Assembly (NCBI GenBank): GCA_002352225.1
Contig: DEIA01000078.1
Coordinates: forward strand, 1 to 51,891
Origin: Flammeovirgaceae bacterium UBA2786
Lineage (GTDB): Bacteria > Bacteroidota > Bacteroidia > Cytophagales > Cyclobacteriaceae
Length of the DNA stretch: 51,891 nt
Direction: 5' to 3'
Shown here: positions 43,406-51,891 of the stretch, piece after piece
Position numbering within the stretch: position 1 is the stretch's first letter
Layout of the letters: each line of letters starts with the position of its first letter
Notes under the pieces: generated by a model
The model's database searches: none
The model's input: only the letters and a program-made list of their open reading frames with translations
Told to the model about the DNA's origin: nothing
Program-made: the position numbers and the translations under genes

Positions 43406-44950
43406 TTAATATCCAGGGTTCTGTGTTAATGGATTTGCTGTTCCTGCTGTTGCATTTATTTGTTCAATAGGAATTGGCATCAATATCTGATGAGTTTTGG
43501 CAGCCGTATTAGGCTTTTCCCACCAGGCATCATCCCAGGCATCAAAGCGAATCAGGTCAGTTCTTCTCAATGCTTCCTGAAACAGTTCACGGCCACGCTC
43601 AGCTAAAATCACACCTTCAGTTAGAGAACCCAAATTGGCAAGACCAGTTCTTGGGCGCAATAAATTAATGGTTGACAAGGCAGAAGAAGCATCCCCTTTT
43701 CTAAATTGAGCTTCTGCTTTATTTAACAGAACTTCTCCAAGTCTAAGCAAAGGAAAGTCATTATCTCCATCTGGAATTTGGCCAATCTTAAAGTTGAATT
43801 TACCCAACCTTGCGCCAGCCTGTCTTGAACCGCTTGGCGCTAATTCGTTAATTTCTGGTGTATAATTGATAGGCGCACCATCCTCATCATCCGGATCGAA
43901 GGCTAAGTCCAGAATTGGAGTTCCTTGTAAATCTAGTTGTGGTCCTACAATAAAGTTCTGGGTTCTTCTTTTATCTGCGGCATCATAAGAATTGTAAAAT
44001 TCTTCTAATGTTGAGTATCCATTCCAGGGTTGGTCACGCAAGTCGTAGGTAAGCTGGCTTGGATAGTGCAACGTCATATAAGGAAAGTTATTACCTCCCC
44101 CTGTATTCTCATCAAAAGGTGCCACAAAAATATGTTCTGCTGCTTCCACGTTATCCGGATCGAAAACATCTTTGTACTCGGCATCTAAAGAGTACAACCC
44201 TGAGTTGATAACCGCATCAGCAGCTGCTATTGCCGCATCCAGATCAGCAGGATCATGGTTCGCTAAACCCTTGTAAACTTTTGCATTCAGATACAACCGA
44301 GAAAGTAAAGCATACGCTCCAAATTTATTAACACGGCCATAATCTTGTTTCCCTGCTGAAAGGTCAGGAATGGCGGCCAGCAATTCAGACTCAACAAAAT
44401 TATAAACCTGAACCCGGGTAGCTTGTGGAACATCTACAAGTGGTTGGGTTGTAATTTTTACTCTACCAAAAACATCTAATAGTCTCCAATAGAAATAAGC
44501 TCTAAGGAAACGTAATTGTGCTTTAGCAACAGGAGTCGAAACCTGTGGGTCGGTACTTGCCAGCAATTGATTGCACTGTGTAATTCCACCATAACTATCA
44601 CCCCAGGCACCATTAAGGCCACCTATCTGCGGATCAAACTCGTGGCGGTGCATACGTAACCAAATACCACCATCAAACCAGTCACCACCTTTCTGTGTAA
44701 TTACGGCCTCATCTGATGAAACTTCTTGCACAGAAAAGTAGCTGCCATGGTTTGCTGTACCATTTAAAACCCGGTTAAAAGCTCCACCCAAACCATCATT
44801 AGGTGTTGGCTTATTAACATTGATAGTACCAAACGGATTGGTAGGGAATGTAGTGGTAAAATCACCTTTAAGTTCTTCATTAAGATCAGTACAGGCTACC
44901 ACTGTAAGGGTAACTGTAACGATACTAACTAACTTCCATATTTTTTTCAT
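43406..44950 (-). CDS. susD: SusD/RagB-like nutrient-binding outer-membrane lipoprotein
   Basis: Surface lipoprotein of 514 residues that caps the SusC channel and binds the oligosaccharide. The signal peptide ends VTVVAC (lipobox, Cys about 20). TPR-type helices follow, with AKAQLRFLRAYFYWRLLDVFGRV (SusD block split by a few residues), VNKFGAYALLSRLYLNAKVY and the typical C-terminus LLRLGEVLLNKAEAQFRKGD, ELFQEALRRTDLIRF, and ILMPIPIEQINATAG ending near NPLTQNPGY. It sits 18 bases after susC. The gene symbol denotes family position; the ligand is inferred to be an alpha-glucan from the neighbours. Confidence 0.95.
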   Translation of the reverse strand: MKKIWKLVSIVTVTLTVVACTDLNEELKGDFTTTFPTNPFGTINVNKPTPNDGLGGAFNRVLNGTANHGSYFSVQEVSSDEAVITQKGGDWFDGGIWLRMHRHEFDPQIGGLNGAWGDSYGGITQCNQLLASTDPQVSTPVAKAQLRFLRAYFYWRLLDVFGRVKITTQPLVDVPQATRVQVYNFVESELLAAIPDLSAGKQDYGRVNKFGAYALLSRLYLNAKVYKGLANHDPADLDAAIAAADAVINSGLYSLDAEYKDVFDPDNVEAAEHIFVAPFDENTGGGNNFPYMTLHYPSQLTYDLRDQPWNGYSTLEEFYNSYDAADKRRTQNFIVGPQLDLQGTPILDLAFDPDDEDGAPINYTPEINELAPSGSRQAGARLGKFNFKIGQIPDGDNDFPLLRLGEVLLNKAEAQFRKGDASSALSTINLLRPRTGLANLGSLTEGVILAERGRELFQEALRRTDLIRFDAWDDAWWEKPNTAAKTHQILMPIPIEQINATAGTANPLTQNPGY

Positions 44951-44968
44951 AATTCTTCTTTTTACGGG

Positions 44969-47884
44969 TTAAAATCCAACGTTTACACCCAACGTAAATG
45001 TGCGGGCGAAGAAATATGTATTTCTTCTGTCTATCCCTGTAATCAACGGATTGTTATTATCTTCCGTATCCCCAAATACTGGCTCTGGATCAATACCAGT
45101 ATATTTCGTTAACACAAATGCATTTTGCACCGTTGTGTATATGCGAATATTTCTAAAGCTATTGGAGTTAGGTAGGTTCACCTTATATCCTAATGTAATA
45201 TTATCTAACTTTAAAAAATCGGCTTTCTCAACATATAGCGAACTAAATTTAGCTTCCGTTAAGCCTGCTACTGCTTTGTCTGTCTTTATACGGTTATATG
45301 AGTTAATAGCGCCCGGGTCTATCGGTTCATAGAAACCACGGAATTGGTTAATCAGGCTATGACCGAAAGCTCCTCTGAAAAACACATTCATATCCCAGTT
45401 TTTATAACTCAACTGGTTTGTCCAACCCATTTCCATGGTTGGGAAAGCCTTACCTAATTCTTTAAAGTCAGCATCTGGTAAAAGGGCCTGGCCCGCATCT
45501 CCTTTAATGGTACCATCACCATTCAAATCTTTTAACACCACTTTGCCATTTACTCCATCTGGCTGAACGCGGTCAAACACTGGGCCCCAGATAGTTCCCA
45601 GGTTCTTTCCCACTTCCACAAGATTGAGCGGAGTACCATTTTGGCCGGGTGAACCAAATTCACCCGTAACAAATCTGTTATTAAAAAATTCGGTTAGTTT
45701 GGTTTGATTTGTACTAAGAACAAGACCTGGGTTCCATTTTACCTCGCCAATATTAACTGAATTGTAGTTTAGCGCTACCTCTAATCCTTTGGTTCTTAAT
45801 GCTCCAACGTTTTCAGTACGTCTTCCTGAAACATAAACAGACACGTCAACATCACGCTCAAGAATAAAGTCTTTAATATTTCTAACAAAGAAATCAACCG
45901 ATCCGGTTAGTTTGCTTCCTATACCAAAGTCTATACCAAGGTTGGTCTCTTCTTTCTGTTCCCAACGTAAATCAGGGTTAGCATTCCGGGCAAAGGATAC
46001 CGAGTAGTTATTTCGGTTAAATGAATACAGATCCTGAGCTAAGCCAGCCTGAGAAGGCAAAGAACCTGTTACTCCAAATCCTCCACGAAACTTCAGTACA
46101 TCTACGTTAGGAATATCAATATACTTGGTCAGGTCAACACCTAATCCGAATGCAGGGAAAACCCCCCATTGATTGTTTACTCCAAGTTTTGAAGAACCTT
46201 CTCTTCTTACAGAAGCATTGAAGTATATCCCCTTATCGAAGGTAAAGTTAGCCCGGCCAAAAAATGCAATTATTCTATTATCAGGGCTCTGGTTGCTATT
46301 CACGTTCGGACGTGACCCGCCAAGTGTAAAGTCAGCCGCCTGCTCAAGTTGATTATATCCTAAAGCATCATTCTGAAATCCACCCGCTTCGATGGTTATA
46401 TCTTCATAATTCTCCTGTTGGAAAGAATAACCAGCTGTTAAATCCATATTTACTTTTCCAAAAGATTTCTGGTAAGTACCCCAGCCTTCAAAAAGAGTAA
46501 AGTCAGCGTCAGACATAAATCTTCTTGCTAAGCCTTTACGATTTAAGCCAACAAAAAACGAATTTCGGGAGTAATATGTACCGTTAAAATTGTTCTCAAA
46601 CTGGCGTGCAAAGTTTACAGTAAGGGTTAAATTTTCCAGCAAGCTATAATCCACTCTGGCGTTATAGTTTATTGTCTTACGCTTGCCTTCGTTAATATTT
46701 TGTTCCAGTATAGCAACAGGGTTAAAGTTATCAAACAGGATAGCCTGATAGAAGTCTCCATTTGGGAACCGTACTGGTGCGGTAGGGTTAAACAATACAG
46801 CATACCGTAATGCTTCATTAAATGAAAAATCGCTTCTGCGGTCGGTTGATGAAAACCCAAAATCAAATTTAAGTTTGTTATCTAAAGCGGCATGGCTAAG
46901 GTTGGCCCTAACGTTCACCTGATCAAAACCTGATTTTTTCAAAACTCCGTTTACATTTCTGTAGTTAACGGATGCTCTGAAAGATGTGCTTTGGCTACCG
47001 GATGCAATAGCTATATTATGTACATTTGAAATTCCTGTTTGAGTAACCTCATCTTGCCAATCCGTAACAGAACCTAAATCGTTTCCACCAGCAGCAATGT
47101 ATTCGCTGGCCGTCATAACAGGTTGTCTTCTGGAAACATTATCGGCAGCAACATAACCATTATAGTCAACTGTTGCTTTGCCTTTACTGCCTCGCTTGGT
47201 AGTTACCAAGATAACCCCGGCAGACCCACGGCTACCATAAATGGCAGCAGCTGAACCATCTTTTAGTACGTTTATCGATTCAATGTCATTCGGATCCACA
47301 TTATCCAGTGAAGCTCCAAGTACTCCATCAATTACGATCAGGGGTTGGGAGTTTGATCCGATGGTGGAAATACCTCTTAACCGGAATGTAGCCGATGCGT
47401 TAGGGTTTCCGCCTCTGTTATAAATGCTAAGACCAGGGACTTTTCCTTGTAGTAACTGTCTGGGATCGTTTACGTTACCTTTGTTAAACTGCTCAGACGA
47501 AAGCGCTACAACGGAACCAGTAATTTCTTTTTTATCCTGGCTTCCATAACCTACCACCACCACTTCGCTTAGGGCAGTAACATCAGATTGCATAGTTACA
47601 TTAACCACGCTTTGGCCGCCTACAGCAACCTCGGTCGATGCGTAACCTACAAATGAGAATACAAGCGTTGCATTGCTTCCTACATTAATGGAGTAGTTAC
47701 CATTCGAATCGGTTACGGTACCATTCGAGGTACCTCTTTCCAGGATGTTTACTCCCGGAATACCTGAGCCGTCATCGGCAGCGGTTACCTTACCGGTTAC
47801 ACTTTGTTGGGCGAAACTCACCAGAGTTCCAAATAACAAAGCCACCAACAGGCACCTGCGAACTAACAGATACAGTTTAGTCAT
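44969..47884 (-). CDS. susC: SusC/RagA-like TonB-dependent outer-membrane transporter
   Basis: A 971-residue TonB-linked porin that imports oligosaccharide with its SusD partner. Order: signal peptide (about 1-26), carboxypeptidase-regulatory-like domain (about 28-105), TonB-box-like SEVVVVGYGSQDKKEITGSV (about 106-125), plug with LQGKVPGLSIYNRGGNPNA, IRGISTIGSN-like LRGISTIGSNSQPLIVIDG and SAAAIYGSRGSAGVILVTTK, then the barrel, ending in aromatic FTLGVNVGF. All are standard for SusC. Transcribed from a promoter-operator region at 48028-48072 and divergent from the LacI gene. The substrate is inferred from the linked GH31 and GH65 genes to be an alpha-glucoside; sequence alone does not show it. 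Confidence 0.95.
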   Translation of the reverse strand: MTKLYLLVRRCLLVALLFGTLVSFAQQSVTGKVTAADDGSGIPGVNILERGTSNGTVTDSNGNYSINVGSNATLVFSFVGYASTEVAVGGQSVVNVTMQSDVTALSEVVVVGYGSQDKKEITGSVVALSSEQFNKGNVNDPRQLLQGKVPGLSIYNRGGNPNASATFRLRGISTIGSNSQPLIVIDGVLGASLDNVDPNDIESINVLKDGSAAAIYGSRGSAGVILVTTKRGSKGKATVDYNGYVAADNVSRRQPVMTASEYIAAGGNDLGSVTDWQDEVTQTGISNVHNIAIASGSQSTSFRASVNYRNVNGVLKKSGFDQVNVRANLSHAALDNKLKFDFGFSSTDRRSDFSFNEALRYAVLFNPTAPVRFPNGDFYQAILFDNFNPVAILEQNINEGKRKTINYNARVDYSLLENLTLTVNFARQFENNFNGTYYSRNSFFVGLNRKGLARRFMSDADFTLFEGWGTYQKSFGKVNMDLTAGYSFQQENYEDITIEAGGFQNDALGYNQLEQAADFTLGGSRPNVNSNQSPDNRIIAFFGRANFTFDKGIYFNASVRREGSSKLGVNNQWGVFPAFGLGVDLTKYIDIPNVDVLKFRGGFGVTGSLPSQAGLAQDLYSFNRNNYSVSFARNANPDLRWEQKEETNLGIDFGIGSKLTGSVDFFVRNIKDFILERDVDVSVYVSGRRTENVGALRTKGLEVALNYNSVNIGEVKWNPGLVLSTNQTKLTEFFNNRFVTGEFGSPGQNGTPLNLVEVGKNLGTIWGPVFDRVQPDGVNGKVVLKDLNGDGTIKGDAGQALLPDADFKELGKAFPTMEMGWTNQLSYKNWDMNVFFRGAFGHSLINQFRGFYEPIDPGAINSYNRIKTDKAVAGLTEAKFSSLYVEKADFLKLDNITLGYKVNLPNSNSFRNIRIYTTVQNAFVLTKYTGIDPEPVFGDTEDNNNPLITGIDRRNTYFFARTFTLGVNVGF

Positions 47885-48027
47885 ACTTGATTGTTTTAGG
47901 GTTTTAATTGTTGTTTATAAAAAGGGGTACTTTTAGAAATCAAATTTGTTAATTGCAGTTAATTAAAAAACTTCATTTCTATTCAATATTAGCGTGTTTC
48001 TGTCAATTTTCAACCTTCATTTAGCAA

Positions 48028-48052
48028 TTTCCGCAAACATAATTTGCGGAAA
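48028..48052. promoter_or_regulatory. Perfect 25-base dyad overlapping the susC -7 box
   Basis: TTTCCGCAAA (48028-48037) and TTTGCGGAAA (48043-48052) are exact inverse complements separated by 5 bases. The dyad covers the putative susC -7 element and is divergent-gap centred, as expected of an operator. It has no T-run on either strand, so a terminator is unlikely. Binding by the adjacent LacI protein is an inference. Confidence 0.6.
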
Positions 48053-48064
48053 CGATTGTGCAAC
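48034..48064 (-). promoter_or_regulatory. Putative susCD promoter (Bacteroidota -33/-7)
   Basis: On the minus strand GTTG (48064-48061) is followed after exactly 19 bases by TATGTTTG (48041-48034), matching the TTTG-N19-21-TAnnTTTG consensus in all but one of the fixed positions. The start of transcription would be near 48027, giving a leader of about 140 bases before the susC ATG. Confidence 0.6.
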
Positions 48065-48072
48065 CGTTTGCA
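48059..48072. promoter_or_regulatory. LacI-type operator palindrome
   Basis: TGCAACCGTTTGCA is a 14-base near-palindrome centred on CG (all pairs match except the innermost), the usual look of a LacI-family operator. It overlaps the putative susC -33 box and sits 44 bases before the lacI ATG, so it could repress both. Confidence 0.6.
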
Positions 48073-48115
48073 TTACCCTAAATTGTTTCAAATTTTCTTA
48101 AAATCGAAGACAGCT

Positions 48116-49165
48116 ATGAAATTTAACCAGGTAACCATTAAAGATATTGCCCGTGAATTAGGGATCTCCCCTTCTACGGTTTCGCGGGCATTAAAAGATC
48201 ATCCCGACATCAGCGTTCAAACCAAAAAGGCTGTTAATGAATTAGCCGATAAACTTAACTACCAGCCTAATATTGTTGCGCTCAATCTGCGCCAGAAGAA
48301 GACTAATACGATCGGTGTAATTATACCAGAAATTGTACACTTCTTTTTTTCCACGGTTATTAGCGGTATTGAAGATGTGGCTTATACAGCCGGGTATAAT
48401 GTAATCCTGTCGCAGTCTAACGAATCTTACCAGCGCGAACTCACCGATATGAAGGCGCTGTTCAATAGCCGCGTAGATGGCATGCTTATTTCAATATCGC
48501 GCGAAACCACCAATTTCGATCACATCGAAAGCATCATCTCTAAAGGTATGCCTATTGTATTCTACGATCGCATGTACAACAGCCCTACCAGCAGCAAAGT
48601 GATTGTAGATGATTATGCGGGTGCTAAAGAGGGTGTTACACACCTGATTGAACAGGGGTGCAAACGAATAGCCCACCTGAATGGCTCTCCAAACCTGATC
48701 ATCAGTATCGACCGCCTGCGCGGATATAAAGATGCACTGGAAGAAAACGGGATCAAATATGACGAGGGCCTTGTGGTAAGTGTTCCGTCAGGAACTTTTG
48801 AAGAAGGAAAACGAGGTATGAATAAATTACTCGCACTTAACAAACTACCCGATGCCGTTTTTGCCGGAAACGACCCAATGGCAATGGGTGCAATGATGGC
48901 CATCAAAGAGAAGGGGCTTAAAATTCCGCAGGATATAGCCCTGCTGGGTTTTAGTAACTGGTTCTTTGGTGAACTAATGGAACCATCTTTAACCTCTATC
49001 GACCAGCCAGGATTTGAAATGGGCCAGGAAGCAGCCCGCTTACTTATTCGGCAAATTGAGTTAAAGGACAAAGAAGATTTTGAACCACAGCCCGAAACAA
49101 AAGTGTTAAAAACAAGATTAGTAATCCGAAATTCATCCTTAAAAAAACAGGCACCCAAAAAATAG
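48116..49165 (+). CDS. LacI family transcriptional regulator
   Basis: A 349-residue regulator. The N-terminal helix-turn-helix and hinge (TIKDIARELGISPSTVSRAL, then DKLNYQPNIVALNLRQKK) occupy about residues 7-60; the hinge reads NYQPNIVALNLRQ. A periplasmic-binding-like sensor domain follows (about 63-345), with GVIIPEIVHFFFS, GMPIVFYDRM, DAVFAGNDPMAMGAM and SLTSIDQPGFEMGQEAA. I start at MKFNQVTIKD because the longer frame upstream runs through an operator. It is divergent from susC and precedes the GH31 gene by 77 bases, which suggests it controls alpha-glucoside use in response to a sugar. The effector is not known. Confidence 0.94.
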   Translation: MKFNQVTIKDIARELGISPSTVSRALKDHPDISVQTKKAVNELADKLNYQPNIVALNLRQKKTNTIGVIIPEIVHFFFSTVISGIEDVAYTAGYNVILSQSNESYQRELTDMKALFNSRVDGMLISISRETTNFDHIESIISKGMPIVFYDRMYNSPTSSKVIVDDYAGAKEGVTHLIEQGCKRIAHLNGSPNLIISIDRLRGYKDALEENGIKYDEGLVVSVPSGTFEEGKRGMNKLLALNKLPDAVFAGNDPMAMGAMMAIKEKGLKIPQDIALLGFSNWFFGELMEPSLTSIDQPGFEMGQEAARLLIRQIELKDKEDFEPQPETKVLKTRLVIRNSSLKKQAPKK

Positions 49166-49186
49166 TTTCGTTTTTTTTACCAAAGC

Positions 49187-49241
49187 ATAAGAGTTAGTAG
49201 CCAATAATTTAATTTAAGGGCTTAACTCTTATTCTTTTTTT
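49187..49241 (+). terminator. Hairpin and T-run between lacI and the GH31 gene
   Basis: ATAAGAGTTA (49187-49196) pairs exactly with TAACTCTTAT (49223-49232). Four more pairs (AGCC 49199-49202 with GGCT 49219-49222) follow across a 2-base bulge. A run of seven T (49235-49241) comes right after, ending one base before the GH31 ATG. It looks like the lacI terminator, but its position could also let it act as an attenuator for GH31. Confidence 0.55.
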
Positions 49242-49242
49242 G

Positions 49243-51642
49243 ATGACTCCTATTCTCCATTCTTCAACCAGCCAAAGCCTGGGCGCACTGGCTTCCATCA
49301 TCCGGCATGCAACAGGAATTTCGGGCACCACACCCACAGGACATTTTAAGGTTGAGGTGTACAATGCTTCTGTCTTTAAGATAAGTATTGCAAAAGATGC
49401 CTTCGAAAACTTTTCATATGCCGTGGTGGGTACGCCCGAACCCGTAACCTTCAAAATTGAAGAAACTGAATTAGCAGCTAAGGTAATAACAGCCACAACA
49501 CAGTTAGTCGTTACCAAAAATCCTGTTCGCTTTTCTCTTCAAACACTGGATGGAACAGTTATTAATGAAGACGATACGTTTGGAACAGCCTGGAATGGCG
49601 AACAAGTTACTACGTACAAAAAATTACAACCGGGCGAACGCTTCGTTGGGCTTGGCGAAAAAACCGGTGGGCTCGATCGCAAAGGTAATGCCTACCAAAA
49701 CTGGAATTCAGATGCTTATGGTTACCATTCCGGTACAGATCCGCTTTATTGCTCCACTCCTTTCTACATAGGTATACACCAGCAACTGGTGTATGGCATT
49801 TTTTTCGATAACACATATAAAAGCTTCTTCAACTTTGGTGCATCCAACAATCGGTTTGCCTCCTTCTCGGCCGATGCAGGTGAAATGACCTACTACCTCA
49901 TTCATGCCGATTCTGTTTCTGAAATCATAAAACAGTATACCTTCCTTACAGGAAGAATGGAACTTCCTCCTCTTTGGAGTATCGGCTATCAGCAATGCCG
50001 GTATAGTTATTATCCCGATAAGGAAGTAATTACGTTAGCTAAAACTTTTCGCGACAAAGACATACCTGCTGATGCTATTGTATTTGACATTCACTACATG
50101 GACAAATACAAAATCTTTACCTGGGATGAAAAGAATTTCCCTGACCCAAAAGGATTGATTGACTTTTTAAAGCAAGAAGGATTTCATGTTGTAGTGATGT
50201 GCGACCCCGGAATAAAAGTAGAGCCCGGGTACAAAACTTATGATGATGGCATAAAAGAAAATGTTTTTATAAAATATCCTGATGGAGAAAACTACCAGGG
50301 ACAAGTTTGGCCGGGTTGGTGCCACTTCCCTGATTTTACCAAACCCGAAACCCGGGCATGGTGGGCCGAACAATTTAAAGATTATGTTGCCTTAGGTGTA
50401 GATGGCTTCTGGAACGATATGAATGAGATTGCCACCTGGGGACATTCGTTACCCGAAAATCTTGAGTTTGATTTTGAAGGCACAAAAGCCACAACCCGAA
50501 GAGGAAGAAATCTGTATGGCTTTCAGATGGCACGCAGTACTTACGAAGGCACCAAAAAATTATTGAATGGTAAGCGCCCCTTCAATCTTACGCGCTCCGG
50601 TTTTTCAGGCGTGCAGCGTTATGCTGCCGTTTGGACAGGCGATAACGTAAGTTATGATGAACACATGTTGCTTGGCGTGCGTCTGGTAAATAGTATGGGC
50701 CTTACGGGAATTGCCTTTGCGGGATACGATGCCGGAGGTTTTGTAGGCGATGCCAGCACCAAACTTTTTGCCCGGTGGATTTCAATTGCTGCCTTCGCTC
50801 CATTCTTCCGCGCCCACACCATGATTAATACCCGCGATAGCGAACCGTGGAGTTACGGAGAAGAAGTAGAAAGCATTTGCCGCAACTATATTAAGTTCCG
50901 GTATCAACTCATGCCATATATCTACTCGTTGTTTTACGATGCTTCTAAAACCGGAATGCCTGTACAACGATCGCTGGCCATCAATTATACACATGATCCG
51001 TTAATCTATAGTGGGCTGTATCACAATCAGTATTTATTCGGGCCATCCATTCTGGTTGCACCCGTTGAAAGTAACAAAGAGTTATTAAAAGTCTATTTTC
51101 CGGAAGGCACGTGGTATGATTTATATACTGGCCAGCAATGGAGTGGAAATCAGGAGGCCATCATTGAATCGCCCATTCACAAACTACCTGTATTTGTAAA
51201 AGCTGGAAGTGTTTTACCCATGCTGCCGGCACACGCCCATGCCGGTATTGTGGCAACTGAAATGCATTTACATATCTATTGCGGAAACGAATCTTCTGAG
51301 TTTCTTCTCTATTGCGATGACGGAGAAACATTCCAGTATCAACAAGGAGAATTTTCGACTCGCTTAATTCAACATCACGGCTCACAAAATTTAGTGGTAA
51401 TCGGAAAAACAGAAGGTGCATTTAAACCATCGTACCGTAAACTTAAAATTGTTTGGCACGGATCAGATGCTCAGCAAACCACCATTAACGGAAAACAATT
51501 TACACTAACTGAAAGTCAACATTCGTTTTTTGAACCATTAGAAAAATACGATCCCATTAACGAGCCCGATTCGATGGGCGAAGAGCCTGTGCGCTGGGCC
51601 GAAATAGAGTATATTTCTGACCAAATTGAAATAAGCTGGTAA
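49243..51642 (+). CDS. GH31 alpha-glucosidase
   Basis: A 799-residue glycoside hydrolase family 31 enzyme that releases glucose from non-reducing alpha-glucosides. An N-terminal beta-sandwich (about 1-220) with GERFVGLGEKTGGLDRKG leads to the (beta/alpha)8 barrel. The nucleophile is Asp392 in DGFWNDMNE and the acid/base is Asp467 in WTGDNVSYDEHM. The block IGYQQCRYSYYPDKE and PFFRAHTMINTRDSEPW are also typical. No signal peptide is present, so it should be cytoplasmic, which suits the sugar transporter 10 bases downstream. Alpha-1,4 versus alpha-1,6 or other linkage cannot be told. ATG at 49243 preferred over the TTG just before it. Confidence 0.95.
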   Translation: MTPILHSSTSQSLGALASIIRHATGISGTTPTGHFKVEVYNASVFKISIAKDAFENFSYAVVGTPEPVTFKIEETELAAKVITATTQLVVTKNPVRFSLQTLDGTVINEDDTFGTAWNGEQVTTYKKLQPGERFVGLGEKTGGLDRKGNAYQNWNSDAYGYHSGTDPLYCSTPFYIGIHQQLVYGIFFDNTYKSFFNFGASNNRFASFSADAGEMTYYLIHADSVSEIIKQYTFLTGRMELPPLWSIGYQQCRYSYYPDKEVITLAKTFRDKDIPADAIVFDIHYMDKYKIFTWDEKNFPDPKGLIDFLKQEGFHVVVMCDPGIKVEPGYKTYDDGIKENVFIKYPDGENYQGQVWPGWCHFPDFTKPETRAWWAEQFKDYVALGVDGFWNDMNEIATWGHSLPENLEFDFEGTKATTRRGRNLYGFQMARSTYEGTKKLLNGKRPFNLTRSGFSGVQRYAAVWTGDNVSYDEHMLLGVRLVNSMGLTGIAFAGYDAGGFVGDASTKLFARWISIAAFAPFFRAHTMINTRDSEPWSYGEEVESICRNYIKFRYQLMPYIYSLFYDASKTGMPVQRSLAINYTHDPLIYSGLYHNQYLFGPSILVAPVESNKELLKVYFPEGTWYDLYTGQQWSGNQEAIIESPIHKLPVFVKAGSVLPMLPAHAHAGIVATEMHLHIYCGNESSEFLLYCDDGETFQYQQGEFSTRLIQHHGSQNLVVIGKTEGAFKPSYRKLKIVWHGSDAQQTTINGKQFTLTESQHSFFEPLEKYDPINEPDSMGEEPVRWAEIEYISDQIEISW

Positions 51643-51652
51643 CCTACACATC

Positions 51653-51891
51653 ATGACACAAAAACCACGTCTCTCCTTCTGGCAAATCTGGAACATGAGT
51701 TTCGGATTTTTAGGAATCCAATTCGGGTTTGCACTGCAGAACGGAAACGCCTCGCGCATTCTAACCACATTTGGTGCCGATGTTGAACACCTGTCGTGGT
51801 TCTGGTTGGCTGCGCCCCTAACAGGAATGATCATTCAGCCTATTATCGGTTATTATAGCGACCGCACCTGGACTTCATTAGGCCGAAGGCG
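51653..51891 (+). CDS. MFS sugar transporter, N-terminal part (runs off the window)
   Basis: Only the first 79 codons are present, continuing past the right edge. The start MTQKPRLSFWQIWNMSFGFL and the stretches GIQFGFALQNGNASRIL and LTGMIIQPIIGYYSDRTW match MFS disaccharide or maltose/sucrose-type carriers. Two membrane helices are visible. It lies 10 bases after the GH31 gene and is surely co-transcribed. It would carry an alpha-glucoside from the periplasm to the GH31 and GH65 enzymes, an inference from context. Confidence 0.88.
   Translation, partial: MTQKPRLSFWQIWNMSFGFLGIQFGFALQNGNASRILTTFGADVEHLSWFWLAAPLTGMIIQPIIGYYSDRTWTSLGRR

Noticed and set aside
48044..48115. Extended TTG start for the LacI gene
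   Set aside because: The extra 24 codons run through the operator palindromes and precede a standard LacI start MKFNQVTIKDIA.
48613..49158. A 181-codon minus-strand frame opposite the lacI gene
   Set aside because: Antisense to a secure gene and Ser/Pro/Ile-rich with no motif; treated as a shadow.

Overview
The window reads as a chromosomal segment of a Bacteroidota bacterium, most likely of the order Cytophagales. The reasons are a SusC/SusD pair, very large FG-GAP/ASPIC lipoproteins, GTP-type PEP carboxykinase, a Nudix-derived sugar regulator, short lipoprotein signals of the LLLSC type, and promoters resembling the Bacteroidota TTTG/TAnnTTTG consensus. GC content looks moderate. I see no rRNA, tRNA, CRISPR, insertion sequence or phage genes. 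The assignment rests on gene content alone. Almost everything is carbon catabolism and outer-membrane uptake.

Left part (1-12.6 kb, all minus strand): GTP-dependent PEP carboxykinase; an orphan TonB-dependent receptor; a five-domain lipoprotein (ThuA, PQQ-type sugar dehydrogenase, PKD, cytochrome c, CBM6-like); and, behind a terminator, an operon of Gfo/Idh/MocA oxidoreductase, sugar isomerase-like TIM barrel, cytochrome c lipoprotein and DUF1080 3-keto-glycoside hydrolase. Together these suggest oxidative (3-keto-sugar) disaccharide or glycoside breakdown.

Middle (11.3-19.4 kb): xylose isomerase and xylulokinase, divergent from a Nudix-fold regulator whose catalytic Nudix glutamates are lost. 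Then come an MFS sugar transporter with its own terminator, a methyltransferase, a membrane zinc-ribbon protein, a YkvA protein, a ParE/RelE toxin-antitoxin pair (toxin frameshifted near its end) and a structured intergenic patch.

19.4-31.3 kb (minus strand): an operon of ROK glucokinase, PfkB kinase, beta-phosphoglucomutase, GH65 maltose phosphorylase and a serine hydrolase. Upstream lies a glycerol operon (glpF-glpK-glpD) ending in a DUF3179 membrane protein.

31.4-51.9 kb: SusC and SusD, a strong terminator, three paralogous FG-GAP/ASPIC lipoproteins of about 1,100 residues with a small unknown lipoprotein between two of them, and a vanadium-haloperoxidase/PAP2-like lipoprotein. Divergent from susC is a LacI regulator followed by a cytoplasmic GH31 alpha-glucosidase and the start of an MFS disaccharide transporter. 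The susC-lacI gap holds a good promoter overlapped by two palindromes.

Inferred model: SusCD imports an alpha-glucan or maltooligosaccharide into the periplasm, the MFS carrier takes it to the cytoplasm, GH31 hydrolyses and GH65 phosphorolyses it, and beta-phosphoglucomutase and glucokinase feed glycolysis, all under LacI control. The most intriguing and least explained part is the ASPIC/FG-GAP-lipoprotein-PAP2 block attached to SusCD.
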